A stretch of 64,000 nt of DNA from Hymenobacter sp. DG25B (GTDB lineage Bacteria; Bacteroidota; Bacteroidia; Cytophagales; Hymenobacteraceae): the NCBI RefSeq assembly GCF_000801315.1, contig NZ_CP010054.1, forward strand, positions 868,001 through 932,000, given 5' to 3'. The notes below the pieces were generated by a model that saw only the letters and a list, made by a program, of their open reading frames with translations, was not told the DNA's origin and searched no databases. Made by a program: the position numbers and the translations under genes. Numbering within the stretch: position 1 is the first letter of the stretch; each line of letters opens with the position of its first letter. Shown here in pieces: positions 1 through 8,481 of this stretch.

Positions 1-168
1 GGTAATCTGCATCACGTTCGGCTTGTTGAACGTGGTGGTCAGCATGAAGAACGTCAGGAGCAGGAAGGCTAGGTCCACCATCGGGGTCATGTCGATTTTG
101 GTCGACATTTTCTTGGCCCGCTTCTTCCCGCCTTTGCCGGAGTCGGCTTGTTGTTGTATTTCTGCCAT
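1..168 (-). CDS. exbD: ExbD/TolR-family biopolymer transport protein, partial
   Basis: N-terminal 56 codons of a small inner-membrane protein; the rest lies beyond the left edge of the window. A short basic cytoplasmic tail ([10 protein letters not shown]) is followed by the family signature [11 protein letters not shown], in which Asp32 in the single membrane helix is the conserved proton-pathway residue of ExbD/TolR. It starts 10 bp after the stop of another exbD on the same strand, so it is the third gene of an exbB-exbD-exbD operon. By family knowledge such complexes use the proton gradient to drive TonB- or Tol-type work at the outer membrane. Family is certain from the motif; the precise partner is not known. 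Confidence 0.85.
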   Translation of the reverse strand, partial: MAEIQQQADSGKGGKKRAKKMSTKIDMTPMVDLAFLLLTFFMLTTTFNKPNVMQIT

Positions 169-178
169 GGCGCTGCGC

Positions 179-802
179 TTATTTGCTCACTGTGGGCTTG
201 TTTTCCAAGTCCGTGATGAGGTTGAAACGGTTGATGTTCTTCTCCTGCAGAAACTTGATGACCTTCTTCACGGTTGGTACATCGGCATTGCCGTCGCCTT
301 TAATGGCAATGAAGGTGGGCTTACCAATGGCTTCCTGGTTGGCTTTACGCGCTTCCATTACCCAGTCGATCAGCTGATTATTCAGTGAGTCGGCCGGAAC
401 ACCGGGCTGCTTAACTTCTTTGCGCTGCTCCGAGCTCATGCTGAGCAAAGAGCCCAGCTGCTGAACGGGCACCCCAAAGCTGTTGAGGCCGCCAAAAGCG
501 CGCTTCTGCTTTTCGGAGAAGGTTACGCCATACTTGGCGCCCATCCGGTCAAGCAGCAAAGGCTTGGCCTTGTCGCTTTCCAAGCCAAAAAACACGCGCT
601 TATCCTTGTCAATCAGGATGCGAATTACGTTGCTCTCGGGCAGTTTCAGTTCCGAGGTAGAAGAGGGCGTATCCACTACTACCACTTCCTCGGGCGAAAA
701 CTTAGTCGTGAGCATGAAGAACGTCACCAGCAGGAATGCCAGGTCCACCATCGGGGTCATATCCAGCGAAGGGGACGTTCTATGGGGCTTTACTTTAGGC
801 AT
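179..802 (-). CDS. exbD: ExbD/TolR-family biopolymer transport protein
   Basis: 207 residues. The N-terminus carries the ExbD signature [17 protein letters not shown] with the conserved membrane Asp at position 20, followed by a periplasmic domain. It is longer than classical ExbD (about 140 residues) because of an insert around residues 70-160, a form common in Bacteroidota. It lies 65 bp after the exbB-like gene and 10 bp before a second exbD, so the three are probably co-transcribed. Role by family: stator subunit that couples proton flow through ExbB to TonB-dependent or Tol-like outer-membrane processes. Confidence 0.88.
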   Translation of the reverse strand: MPKVKPHRTSPSLDMTPMVDLAFLLVTFFMLTTKFSPEEVVVVDTPSSTSELKLPESNVIRILIDKDKRVFFGLESDKAKPLLLDRMGAKYGVTFSEKQKRAFGGLNSFGVPVQQLGSLLSMSSEQRKEVKQPGVPADSLNNQLIDWVMEARKANQEAIGKPTFIAIKGDGNADVPTVKKVIKFLQEKNINRFNLITDLENKPTVSK

Positions 803-867
803 TTCGAGCGTGGTTGAGAATATTCAGAAAACGAGACTTACGAAGGCTTTAGTGCGTTAACCGCAAA

Positions 868-1740
868 CTAAGCCGTGTAAGTTTCCTTTTCGCCGTGCTG
901 AGCAGCGAAGGTCTGAATGATGCTGAACCCAGCCTCGTCGATGCTGTAGGTCAGCTCGTCAATTTTGCTGGTGAAGAAGTTGTAGGCAATGATAGCAATG
1001 GCCGAACCGGCAATACCGATAGCCGTGTTGATCAGTGCTTCCGAAATACCTTCTGCCAGGGCTACTGCGTCTGGGTTACCAGCCTGGGCCAGAGCCGAGA
1101 AGGCCTTGATCATACCGAATACCGTACCCAGCAGACCTACCAGGGTAGACACCGAAGCAATGGTGGACAGGATAACGAGGTTCTTTTCCAGCATAGGCAG
1201 CTCCAGCGTAGTCGATTCCTCGATTTCTTTCTGGATAGCCAGGATCTTCTGGTCTTTGTCCATGCCCCGCTCGCGGGCCATTTCCTGGTACTTCAGCAGA
1301 CCCGACTTTACTACGGCGGCTACGGAGCCTTTCTGCTGGTCGCAGGCGGCAATAGCACCCGAAATGTCATTGCTGTTCAGCTTCTGGCGGATAGTGCGCA
1401 CAAAGCTCTCAATGCTCTTGGTGCCTTTGGCTTTGCTGATGGTGAGGAAGCGCTCAATCGAGAAGGTGATTACCAACAGGAAAAGCGACATCAGGACCGG
1501 TACAATGACACCGCCTTTGTAAACAGTACCCAAGTAGTTACCTGGCAGCGCAGCATTTGCGTTATCGCCACCTTGGAAGTTAGAGCCGTTACCCAATACA
1601 AAAATGAAGATAACGATGCTCACAACAAAAGCCAGTGGAATCACGATGGCGGCAAACGCGGAACCGCCTTTGGCTTCGCTCTTAGGCGCAGCGGGAGCGG
1701 CAGGCCGCACGTTCTTGTTCATGGCATTCTTTTGTTCCAT
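868..1740 (-). CDS. exbB: MotA/TolQ/ExbB proton channel family protein
   Basis: 290 residues. Predicted membrane segments lie near 30-50, 78-96, 190-212 and 232-254; the region near 188-245 contains the MotA/TolQ/ExbB core (STLVGLLGTVFGMIKAF, then EALINTAIGIAGSAIAII). An extra N-terminal helix after an Ala/Pro/Lys-rich tail is usual for Bacteroidota members. It is the first gene of the exbB-exbD-exbD operon. By family it forms the pentameric channel around ExbD and drives TonB- or Tol-type energy transfer. A second possible start is Met7. I see no clear -7 box in the 250 bp upstream, so the promoter is undefined. Confidence 0.88.
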   Translation of the reverse strand: MEQKNAMNKNVRPAAPAAPKSEAKGGSAFAAIVIPLAFVVSIVIFIFVLGNGSNFQGGDNANAALPGNYLGTVYKGGVIVPVLMSLFLLVITFSIERFLTISKAKGTKSIESFVRTIRQKLNSNDISGAIAACDQQKGSVAAVVKSGLLKYQEMARERGMDKDQKILAIQKEIEESTTLELPMLEKNLVILSTIASVSTLVGLLGTVFGMIKAFSALAQAGNPDAVALAEGISEALINTAIGIAGSAIAIIAYNFFTSKIDELTYSIDEAGFSIIQTFAAQHGEKETYTA

Positions 1741-1993
1741 TGTTCCGGAAAATTAGGGGATGGTTGGTGAAAGGTAATTTTGTAAGTGAAAACGGAAATG
1801 GTTTGTATAAAGACGACGAAGCCCCGTTAACCCGCACTACTAAGCCGGTGTGAGGCAAAACAATGGGTCTGCTTGTGAACGGGGACTACTTCGGAACCTA
1901 TACTCTCCTTGGCAAACCTAAGCAAAAGCCTTGTCCCTGCCAAATCCAACTTGCGTTTAAACGCTTCCTTGTAGCCTTCATCTGGAAAAAAGG

Positions 1994-2836
1994 CTATTTC
2001 CCGGATTTTGGGTTTGGGTCGTCTACGGGCAGGACCTTGGCTTGGTTCCAATACACATCCATCTGCGCCAGCGTCAGGTCGGCCAGTTGGTGGCCGTCGC
2101 GGGCGGCCTCGGTTTCCAGATATTGAAACCGCCGGATAAACTTGCGGTTGGTGTGTTCCAGGGCCTCTTCCGGGTTAATGCCGGCAAAACGGGCGAAGTT
2201 GATTAAGGAAAAGAGCAGGTCGCCGAACTCGGCCTGGGCGCGCTGCTGATGCTCGGGGCTGTGCTCGGCCTCGGCAAACTCCTCGCGAAATTCCTGTAGC
2301 TCTTCCTGTACTTTCTCCCACACCTGCTCCTTTCGCTCCCAGTCGAACCCGGCGCCCCGGGCTTTTTCCTGAATGCGCATGGCCTTCACCAGCGCCGGCA
2401 ACGATACCGGTACACCGCCTAGTACGGAAGAGTTTCCTTTCTCCTTGAGTTTCAGCTGCTCCCAGTTGCGCTTTACATCTTCCTCGCTGCTCACGGTCAC
2501 GTCGCCGTAAATGTGGGGGTGCCGGAAAATAAGTTTCTCGCACTGGGCGTTCAGCACATCCGCAATATCAAAAGCGCCTTTCTCCGCCGCTATTTTGGCG
2601 TAGAAAACCAAGTGCAGCATCACGTCGCCCAGCTCCTTGCGCACATCGGAAAGATCATCCCGCAGGATAGCATCGGAGAGTTCGTAGGTTTCTTCGATAG
2701 TCAGATGCCGCAGGCTCTGCATCGTTTGTTTTCGGTCCCAGGGGCACTCGGCCCGGAGCCGGTCGAGCACGTCCAGCAAGCGCCCAAAAGCGGCCAGCTG
2801 CTCGGGCCGGCGGTCAGCAGATGAAGTATTGTTCAT
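1994..2836 (-). CDS. mazG: Nucleoside triphosphate pyrophosphohydrolase MazG
   Basis: 280 residues, the usual length of two-domain MazG (about 260-280). Each half holds the alpha-helical NTP-pyrophosphatase metal motif: EETYE at 48-52 with ELGD at 68-71, and EELQE at 178-182 with EFGD at 203-206. The CPWDRKQT stretch near 31-38 is typical. By family it hydrolyses NTPs to NMP and PPi, a house-cleaning role that in E. coli also modulates (p)ppGpp responses. A minus-strand -7 box (TATATTTG) lies only a few bases before the ATG, so the message may be nearly leaderless. Confidence 0.93.
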   Translation of the reverse strand: MNNTSSADRRPEQLAAFGRLLDVLDRLRAECPWDRKQTMQSLRHLTIEETYELSDAILRDDLSDVRKELGDVMLHLVFYAKIAAEKGAFDIADVLNAQCEKLIFRHPHIYGDVTVSSEEDVKRNWEQLKLKEKGNSSVLGGVPVSLPALVKAMRIQEKARGAGFDWERKEQVWEKVQEELQEFREEFAEAEHSPEHQQRAQAEFGDLLFSLINFARFAGINPEEALEHTNRKFIRRFQYLETEAARDGHQLADLTLAQMDVYWNQAKVLPVDDPNPKSGK

Positions 2837-2841
2837 TAAGT

Positions 2842-2849
2842 CAAATATA
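2842..2849 (-). promoter_or_regulatory. Putative -7 box of mazG
   Basis: Minus-strand TATATTTG matches the Bacteroidota -7 consensus TAnnTTTG. It ends 6 bp before the mazG ATG, so transcription would start at or next to the start codon. I see no TTG -33 element at the expected distance, which lowers confidence. Confidence 0.4.
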
Positions 2850-2969
2850 CAACCCGGAAGCTGGTGCGGAAAAATATAGCCCTTCCGCAGCCGGCTGCGT
2901 AACAGCTTGGCGGCACCGCCGCAGAATAGCGGGCCGCCCGAGGTTCATAAAAAACAACGGGCTTTTCCA

Positions 2970-2977
2970 TACTTTTG
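2970..2977 (+). promoter_or_regulatory. Putative -7 box of the phosphohexomutase gene
   Basis: TACTTTTG fits TAnnTTTG. A transcript starting a few bases downstream would exclude the ATG at 2907 and supports the GTG at 3003 as the real start. No clear -33 TTG was found. Confidence 0.55.
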
Positions 2978-3002
2978 CCCATTCAAAAAAACAACATTTC
3001 TA

Positions 3003-4391
3003 GTGGCACTCATCAAATCCATTTCGGGCATACGAGGCACTATCGGGGGCGCGGCAGGTGAAGGCCTGACGCCGTTGGACGTGGTGAAATATGCTGCCGC
3101 TTTCGGCAGCTGGGTTCTGGACAAAACCCAAAATAATACGATTGTCATTGGCCGCGACGCCCGTTTATCGGGCGAAATGGTAAGCAAGCTGGTAGCGGCC
3201 ACGCTGCAGGGTTTGGGCATCCACGTCATCGACCTGGGCCTGAGCACCACGCCCACCGTGGAAATGGCCGTGCCCGCCAAAAAAGCCGGCGGCGGCATCA
3301 TTCTCACCGCCTCGCACAACCCGAAGCAGTGGAATGCGCTGAAGCTTCTGAACGACAAAGGCGAATTCATTTCGGATGCCGATGGCCAGAAAGTGCTGGC
3401 GCTGGGCGACTCAGAAGCCTTCGAGTTTGCCCCCGTCACTAAGCTCGGCCAGTACAGCATCGACGATACGTTCTTAAAAACCCATATCGAGGCTATTCTG
3501 GCCCTGCCGCTGGTGGACGTGGCCGCTATTAAGGCTAAAAACTTCCGGGTAGTGGTAGATGCGGTGAACTCCACAGGCGGTTTTGCGGTGCCCATGCTGC
3601 TGGAGGCACTGGGTGTTACTACCATTGAAAAGCTGTTCTGCGAGCCCACCGGCGACTTTGCGCACAATCCCGAGCCGCTGCCCGAGAACCTGCGCGAAAT
3701 TGCCCGGGTGCTGGAAAAAGGCTCCTTTGATGTGGGTATTGTGGTAGACCCCGATGTAGACCGCCTGGCGCTGGTAAACGAAGATGGCACCATGTTCGGG
3801 GAAGAATATACCCTGGTAGCAGTAGCCGATTACGTGCTGCAGCAAAGCGGGGGCGGTAACACGGTGAGCAACCTAAGCAGCACCCGCGCCCTGCGCGACG
3901 TGACGGAAAAACACGGCGGCCAGTACGCCGCCGCGGCCGTTGGCGAGGTGAACGTGGTAACTAAAATGAAGGAAACCAACGCCATTATTGGTGGTGAAGG
4001 CAACGGCGGCATTATCTACCCCGAGCTGCACTACGGCCGCGACTCATTGGTGGGCATTGCGCTTTTCCTGAGCCATCTGGCGAAAACCGGCCTCACCATG
4101 ACGCGCCTGCGGGCTTCATACCCCAACTACTTCATCTCCAAGAATAAAATTGAGCTGACGCCGGAAATCAATACCGACGAGGTGCTGGAGAAGATGCAGC
4201 AGCGCTACGCCAAGCAACCCGTAAACACCATTGATGGGGTGAAGATTGAGTTCGATAAAGAGTGGGTGCACCTGCGCAAGTCGAATACTGAGCCCATTAT
4301 CCGCATCTACGCGGAGTCGGAATCCAACGCCACGGCCGACTATCTGGCCAATAAGATCATTGCCGATATCAAGGAGATTATCACCGTATAG
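3003..4391 (+). CDS. glmM: Phosphoglucosamine mutase / phosphomannomutase family protein
   Basis: 462 residues from a GTG start. An in-frame ATG at 2907 exists, but its extra 32 residues are not protein-like and a promoter box sits inside that stretch. Alpha-D-phosphohexomutase family: the catalytic phosphoserine loop is TASHNP (Ser104), the metal loop is DPDVDR (Asp249, 251, 253), the sugar-binding loop is GEGNGG at 331-336, and the phosphate loop RKSNTEP is near the C-terminus. Likely role: glucosamine-6-P to glucosamine-1-P for UDP-GlcNAc and cell wall synthesis; phosphomannomutase activity is possible, as substrate cannot be settled from sequence. Single gene, ended by a strong hairpin at 4439. 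Confidence 0.9.
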   Translation: MALIKSISGIRGTIGGAAGEGLTPLDVVKYAAAFGSWVLDKTQNNTIVIGRDARLSGEMVSKLVAATLQGLGIHVIDLGLSTTPTVEMAVPAKKAGGGIILTASHNPKQWNALKLLNDKGEFISDADGQKVLALGDSEAFEFAPVTKLGQYSIDDTFLKTHIEAILALPLVDVAAIKAKNFRVVVDAVNSTGGFAVPMLLEALGVTTIEKLFCEPTGDFAHNPEPLPENLREIARVLEKGSFDVGIVVDPDVDRLALVNEDGTMFGEEYTLVAVADYVLQQSGGGNTVSNLSSTRALRDVTEKHGGQYAAAAVGEVNVVTKMKETNAIIGGEGNGGIIYPELHYGRDSLVGIALFLSHLAKTGLTMTRLRASYPNYFISKNKIELTPEINTDEVLEKMQQRYAKQPVNTIDGVKIEFDKEWVHLRKSNTEPIIRIYAESESNATADYLANKIIADIKEIITV

Positions 4392-4438
4392 CGCAATGCA
4401 GGCAGGCTGACCAAGTGCGGCCTGGCAGGAGAACAGAA

Positions 4439-4469
4439 AGGTCCGGGCTGTGTAGTCCGGACCTTTTTC
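4439..4469 (+). terminator. Rho-independent terminator after the phosphohexomutase gene
   Basis: Perfect 8-bp stem (AGGTCCGG / CCGGACCT) with a 10-nt loop followed by a T-rich run. Confidence 0.8.
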
Positions 4470-4548
4470 TGTCCGGGGCAGCCGCTGGTAGCGTTAGGCT
4501 TGTCACATTCTGTAAGTAGCGCTTCGTCCGGCGAGCCACAGAAAATCT

Positions 4549-4556
4549 TACTTTTG
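4549..4556 (+). promoter_or_regulatory. Putative -7 box of the cysteine desulfurase gene
   Basis: TACTTTTG matches TAnnTTTG, 59 bp before the ATG at 4616. No convincing -33 element. Confidence 0.5.
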
Positions 4557-4615
4557 CAGGAGCGCCCGGCCGGTAGGGGCAAGGGCGCCACTCACTTATT
4601 CTTTGTTGCCGGGCT

Positions 4616-5797
4616 ATGTCAACTCCCTCCGATTGTACTCCCTCCTCAGCGCCACGGGCCGTATATTTTGATAACGCGGCCACCACGCCGCTGGACCCCG
4701 AGGTGCTGGATGCTATGCTGCCGTTCCTCCGTGAGCATTTTGGCAACCCCAGCAGCATACATAGCCACGGCCGGCAGGTGCGGGCCGCCATCGAAAACGC
4801 CCGCAAAACCATTGCCCACCTGATTAATGCCGCCCCGGCGGAAATTGTATTCACTTCCTGCGGAACGGAGGCGGATAATTACGCGGCCTTTGGCAGTGTG
4901 CGCACCCTGGGCCTGAAGCACGGCATCACCTCCAAATTGGAGCACCACGCCGTGCTGCACACCATGCAGGCCCTGGAAAAAGCCGGCGACTTAACCCTGA
5001 GCTACCTGCGCCATGATGCCAAAGGGCGTTTGGATCTGGAGCATTTAGAGGAGCTGTTGGCCACGCATCCGCGCACTTTTGTGAGCCTGATGCACGCCAA
5101 CAATGAAATTGGCAACCTCAATGATATTGCGGCCATCGGCGAAATATGTGCCCGCCACGATGCCATTTTCCACACCGATACGGTGCAGACTATGGGCCAC
5201 TACCGCCACGATGTGCAACAGCTGCAAGCACACTTTCTGGTAGGTTCCGGCCATAAATTTCACGGGCCGAAAGGCGTGGGCTTCCTGTACCGCCGCTCCG
5301 GTTTGATGGTTGATGCGCTGATTCATGGCGGCTCGCAGGAGCGTAACCAGCGGGCCGGCACCGAGAATGTGTACGGCATTATCGGGCTGGCCAAGGCGCT
5401 GGAAATTGCTTACCGCGACATGGCGGAGCACCAGCGCACTATTCAGGCCCTGAAAGACCGGTTTATTGAAAAGCTGCGCGCGGAAATTGACGGCGTGGAG
5501 TTCAACGGCACCTCCGCTGAGGCGGAGCAGAGCCTGTACACGGTGCTGAGCGTGAGCCTGCCGCCGTCGGAAATGAACGAAATGCTGCTGTTCAACCTCG
5601 ATATCAATAAGGTATCGGTGTCGGGCGGCTCGGCGTGCACCAGTGGGGCGCAGGCCGGCTCGCACGTGCTGCAGGCCCTGGGCTGCGACCCTGACCGGGG
5701 CACCATCCGCTTCTCCATGAGCAAGTTCAACACGGAGCAGGAAGTAGATTACGCCGTAGAGCAGTTGGCCAAAATGTACCGCAAGGTGCCGGCTTAG
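4616..5797 (+). CDS. Cysteine desulfurase (NifS/IscS family)
   Basis: 393 residues, normal for the family. PLP-dependent aminotransferase class V fold: YFDNAATTP near 17-25, EHHAV with His110 over the cofactor, the PLP lysine in SGHKFHGPKG (Lys214), and the persulfide-forming loop GGSACTSGA with Cys341. The short SACTSG loop is of the NifS/IscS type rather than SufS. It removes sulfur from cysteine, giving alanine and an enzyme persulfide for Fe-S cluster assembly or tRNA thiolation. No iscU or iscR is adjacent, so whether it serves IscU or tRNA thiolation cannot be decided here. Confidence 0.93.
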   Translation: MSTPSDCTPSSAPRAVYFDNAATTPLDPEVLDAMLPFLREHFGNPSSIHSHGRQVRAAIENARKTIAHLINAAPAEIVFTSCGTEADNYAAFGSVRTLGLKHGITSKLEHHAVLHTMQALEKAGDLTLSYLRHDAKGRLDLEHLEELLATHPRTFVSLMHANNEIGNLNDIAAIGEICARHDAIFHTDTVQTMGHYRHDVQQLQAHFLVGSGHKFHGPKGVGFLYRRSGLMVDALIHGGSQERNQRAGTENVYGIIGLAKALEIAYRDMAEHQRTIQALKDRFIEKLRAEIDGVEFNGTSAEAEQSLYTVLSVSLPPSEMNEMLLFNLDINKVSVSGGSACTSGAQAGSHVLQALGCDPDRGTIRFSMSKFNTEQEVDYAVEQLAKMYRKVPA

Positions 5798-5826
5798 TTT
5801 TGTCGGGTCTTTTGAATGAAACCTGC

Positions 5827-5864
5827 GCCCTCCTTTAGCTTGCTAAGGGAGGGCCTTGTTTTTA
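5827..5864 (+). terminator. Terminator after the cysteine desulfurase gene
   Basis: 12-bp stem with one G-T pair (GCCCTCCTTTAG / CTAAGGGAGGGC), 4-nt loop, followed shortly by a T run. Confidence 0.75.
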
Positions 5865-5936
5865 ATTGAAATTAGCCGGCCAACAGCACCTAATTCCGAA
5901 TTGTGCCGTACTGTTTCAGCAACCCTATATACCGAT

Positions 5937-6560
5937 ATGGCTGACATCAATATTCAACGCAAGAAAAAGTCCCTGAGCCCCTGGCTGGCTGTATTGCTGG
6001 CTTTGCTAGTACTGGGCCTGGTCTGGTTTTTCTTTTTCCGCGCCGATCCGGAGCAACCCATTGACGCCATTCCACCCACTAACACCGCCCAGCCGTTGGG
6101 AGCCACCCGGGATACTGCCGGCAGCTCCAACCAGGCAATGGCCGCTATGGCCAACGAGGAAGCCGCCACCCCGGAGGCTTTCTATCAGTTTGCCGCCGAC
6201 TCTGCCGGCTCCGTAGCCAACTACGGCCGCCACGGCCTGCGCCTGCTCACCGGCGTGCTGGTGAGCCTGGCCGACCGTGACGACCTGCGCCAGGATGCCA
6301 CCGTGCAGGAGCGGCGCAACGACCTTACCAGCGCCACCAGCCGCCTGGAGGAGCCCGGCACCAGCCTGCGGCCCGGCTTTACGGCCACCGCCGCAGTGCT
6401 GCAGGCCATTCAGCAGAAAGCCTACCCCGAGCAGGCCGGCCCGGTAAACCGCCTCACCGAGCAAGCCGCCACCCTCAGCGGCCGCGACGAACCCGCGCAG
6501 CAGGAGCTGCAGCGCGCCTTTTTCCGGCAGGCTGCCCAAATCCTGAAAAGCTTCAGCTAA
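5937..6560 (+). CDS. Hypothetical membrane-anchored protein
   Basis: 207 residues starting MADINIQRKKK. A basic N-terminus is followed by one hydrophobic helix at about 17-35 (WLAVLLALLVLGLVWFFFF), then an Ala/Pro/Gln-rich polar segment that would lie in the periplasm. The in-frame start at 5856 lies in the preceding terminator, so the ATG at 5937 was chosen. Followed 56 bp later by a PRC-barrel gene on the same strand, so the two may share a transcript. I do not recognise a catalytic domain; conserved periplasmic helical protein is as far as the sequence goes. Confidence 0.7.
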   Translation: MADINIQRKKKSLSPWLAVLLALLVLGLVWFFFFRADPEQPIDAIPPTNTAQPLGATRDTAGSSNQAMAAMANEEAATPEAFYQFAADSAGSVANYGRHGLRLLTGVLVSLADRDDLRQDATVQERRNDLTSATSRLEEPGTSLRPGFTATAAVLQAIQQKAYPEQAGPVNRLTEQAATLSGRDEPAQQELQRAFFRQAAQILKSFS

Positions 6561-6616
6561 ACCTTAGAGCCAACTCAGCAGTCAGCACTGTCTGGCTTTG
6601 CCAAAACGCTACACCC

Positions 6617-7126
6617 ATGGAACCTACTCCCGTACCCTCCGCCCAGGGCATGCACCTGCGCCGCCTGCGCGACCTGGAAAACTTTGAAGTGGCCGACGAT
6701 AGCGCAGACGTGCGCGGCTGGGCCGTGCGCGGCAGTGATGGTAAGAAGTTTGGGGACGTATTTGAGCTAATTGTGGAGGAAGAAGCCATGAAAGTGCGCT
6801 ACCTCGATATTGAGCTGGATCCTTCCCTGCAAATCAACAAATGGGAGCGGCATATTCTGCTGCCCATTGGCGTAGCTACCATTGATGAGGATGGCGACAA
6901 TATCTTCGTGCCCTCTCTTAACCTGCAGTCGGTGCTGGAATACCCGCCTTACACGGAAATTCAAATAACCCGGGAGTATGAAGAAGCCATGTTGCGCTCC
7001 TTAAAACTGCCTTTGCCGGAGCACACCACGCCTTTTTATGATCAGGCGCCTTACAGCGAGCAGCACTTCTACCAGAACCGCCGCCCCTCCGAGCCGGCCA
7101 GCAACCTGCGCCGCCGCATAGGGTAA
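6617..7126 (+). CDS. PRC-barrel domain-containing protein
   Basis: 169 residues. Residues about 22-110 read as a PRC-barrel domain: VRGWAVRGSDGKKFGDVFELIVE, then KVRYLDIELD and ILLPIGVATIDEDGDNIFVPSL. The C-terminal 50 residues are polar and Tyr/Pro/Arg-rich. PRC barrels occur in the photosynthetic reaction-centre H subunit and in RimM, and free-standing bacterial members are often stress-related; function here is unknown. Probably in one operon with the upstream membrane-anchored protein; ended by the very strong hairpin at 7141. Confidence 0.85.
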   Translation: MEPTPVPSAQGMHLRRLRDLENFEVADDSADVRGWAVRGSDGKKFGDVFELIVEEEAMKVRYLDIELDPSLQINKWERHILLPIGVATIDEDGDNIFVPSLNLQSVLEYPPYTEIQITREYEEAMLRSLKLPLPEHTTPFYDQAPYSEQHFYQNRRPSEPASNLRRRIG

Positions 7127-7140
7127 CTTAATCTTCAATC

Positions 7141-7194
7141 AAAACAGCAAGGCCTGGCCTCCGCTCGTAAGCAGAGGCCAGGCCTTGCTGTTTT
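7141..7194. terminator. Bidirectional terminator between PRC-barrel gene and hemH
   Basis: A perfect 21-bp inverted repeat with AAAA at its left end and TTTT at its right end and a 12-nt loop, between convergent genes. It can terminate transcription from both sides. Confidence 0.9.
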
Positions 7195-7206
7195 AAGCGT
7201 TGCCGG

Positions 7207-8253
7207 TTAATTCCGCCGAATCATACTGGCCACGGCATCTACCCACATGGGGTTGGCGTTCAGGCTGGGCACCAGCTGCCAGTGCTTACCGCCGGCTTCC
7301 TCGAACATTTCCTTGAATTCTTCGCCTACCTCAATGGTAGTTTCTAGGCAGTCGGCCACGAAAGCGGGGCTGAAGGCCAGCACGTTGTGAATGCCTTTGG
7401 CCGGAAATTCCTTCAATACCTCATCGGTGTAGGGCTGCAGCCATGGGTCGCGGAGGCGGCTCTGCAGGCGGCTCTGGAAGGTGGTGGTGTATTGCTCCGG
7501 CTGCAAATTCATGGCCTTGGCCAGCAGGCGGGAGGTTTCGTAGCACTGCGCCCGGTAGCAGTAGCGGTTGTTTTTGTTATAGGTATTGCAGCAGCTGCTC
7601 AGCTTGCAAAAGCCGTTCTGGCTGCCTTTTAGCACGTGGCGCTCCGGAATGCCGTGGTAGCTGAACACCACATGGTCGTAATTATGCTTCTGCATTTCAT
7701 GCAGGCCCAGGGCCGCAAAGCAGGCAATAAAGCCGGGGTCATCCGTAAACGTGCTGATGAAGCTGATATTGGGCACCACCCACCACTTGCTTACAATCTC
7801 CATCACCTTCTGCTGCACCGAGCCCGTGCTGGCCGCGGCGTATTGCGGAAACAGGGGCAGCACAATAATGCGCTCCACGGCCGCGTCGCGTAGCTCCTGC
7901 AGGGCCAGCTCAATGCTGGGCTTTTGGTAGCGCATGCCAAACGCCACCAGGTAATCGGGGCCCAGCTTCTCCTGCACCAGCTTTTTCAGATCGAGGCCGT
8001 GATAGAGCAGGGGCGAGCCCCGGTCCGTCCAGAGCTGCTGGTATATTTTGGCTGATTTGGGGGCCCGCAAGGGTACCACCAGGCCCTGAAACAGCGGGTA
8101 ACGCACGGCGGCCGGCATATCAATGACGCGGGCATCCGTCAGAAATTCGTTGAGGTAGCGGCGCACGTCGCTGGTCTGGGGCGAGTCGGGCGTGCCAAGG
8201 TTCACGAGCAGGACGCCGATGCGGCCTTTGGAAGAAGCAGGGGTAGAGGACAT
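7207..8253 (-). CDS. hemH: Ferrochelatase
   Basis: 348 residues. Class-wide features: VNLGTPDSP near 17-24, LPLFPQY near 132-138, the catalytic SYHGIPERH (His200), and SPAFVADCLET with its conserved Glu near the C-terminus. It inserts Fe2+ into protoporphyrin IX (or coproporphyrin III) as the last or next-to-last step of heme synthesis. After the catalytic His there is a short insert with Cys216, Cys221, Cys222, Cys232 and Cys237, resembling the internal segment of the ferrochelatase class reported to bind a [2Fe-2S] cluster. Single minus-strand gene, divergent from era. Confidence 0.95.
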   Translation of the reverse strand: MSSTPASSKGRIGVLLVNLGTPDSPQTSDVRRYLNEFLTDARVIDMPAAVRYPLFQGLVVPLRAPKSAKIYQQLWTDRGSPLLYHGLDLKKLVQEKLGPDYLVAFGMRYQKPSIELALQELRDAAVERIIVLPLFPQYAAASTGSVQQKVMEIVSKWWVVPNISFISTFTDDPGFIACFAALGLHEMQKHNYDHVVFSYHGIPERHVLKGSQNGFCKLSSCCNTYNKNNRYCYRAQCYETSRLLAKAMNLQPEQYTTTFQSRLQSRLRDPWLQPYTDEVLKEFPAKGIHNVLAFSPAFVADCLETTIEVGEEFKEMFEEAGGKHWQLVPSLNANPMWVDAVASMIRRN

Positions 8254-8450
8254 AGAAACCGTAATGCCGAAAGAAGTAAGCAGGCAAGTCGTCAGAGCGT
8301 GTCAGAGGAGCCAGCCAGGGGGAAGAACTGCAAAGGTCGTATAACCGTTGCCGAACTAAAACTGACTTCCGTCATCTTTCAATTTGGGGTACAGACAATC
8401 TGGCCACCCCCGATGTTTTAATAACCGGCGGCCGGGCGGGGTAAAAGTCG

Positions 8451-8458
8451 TACCTTTG
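8451..8458 (+). promoter_or_regulatory. Putative -7 box of era
   Basis: TACCTTTG, a perfect TAnnTTTG match, 24 bp before the era ATG. Confidence 0.55.
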
Positions 8459-8481
8459 CGGGCCAAATTTCAGAGTCTGAA

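Noticed and set aside
1827..2051. A 74-codon minus-strand frame between exbB and mazG
   Set aside because: It overlaps the end of mazG, its sequence lacks protein-like hydrophobic patterning and no promoter or terminator supports it.
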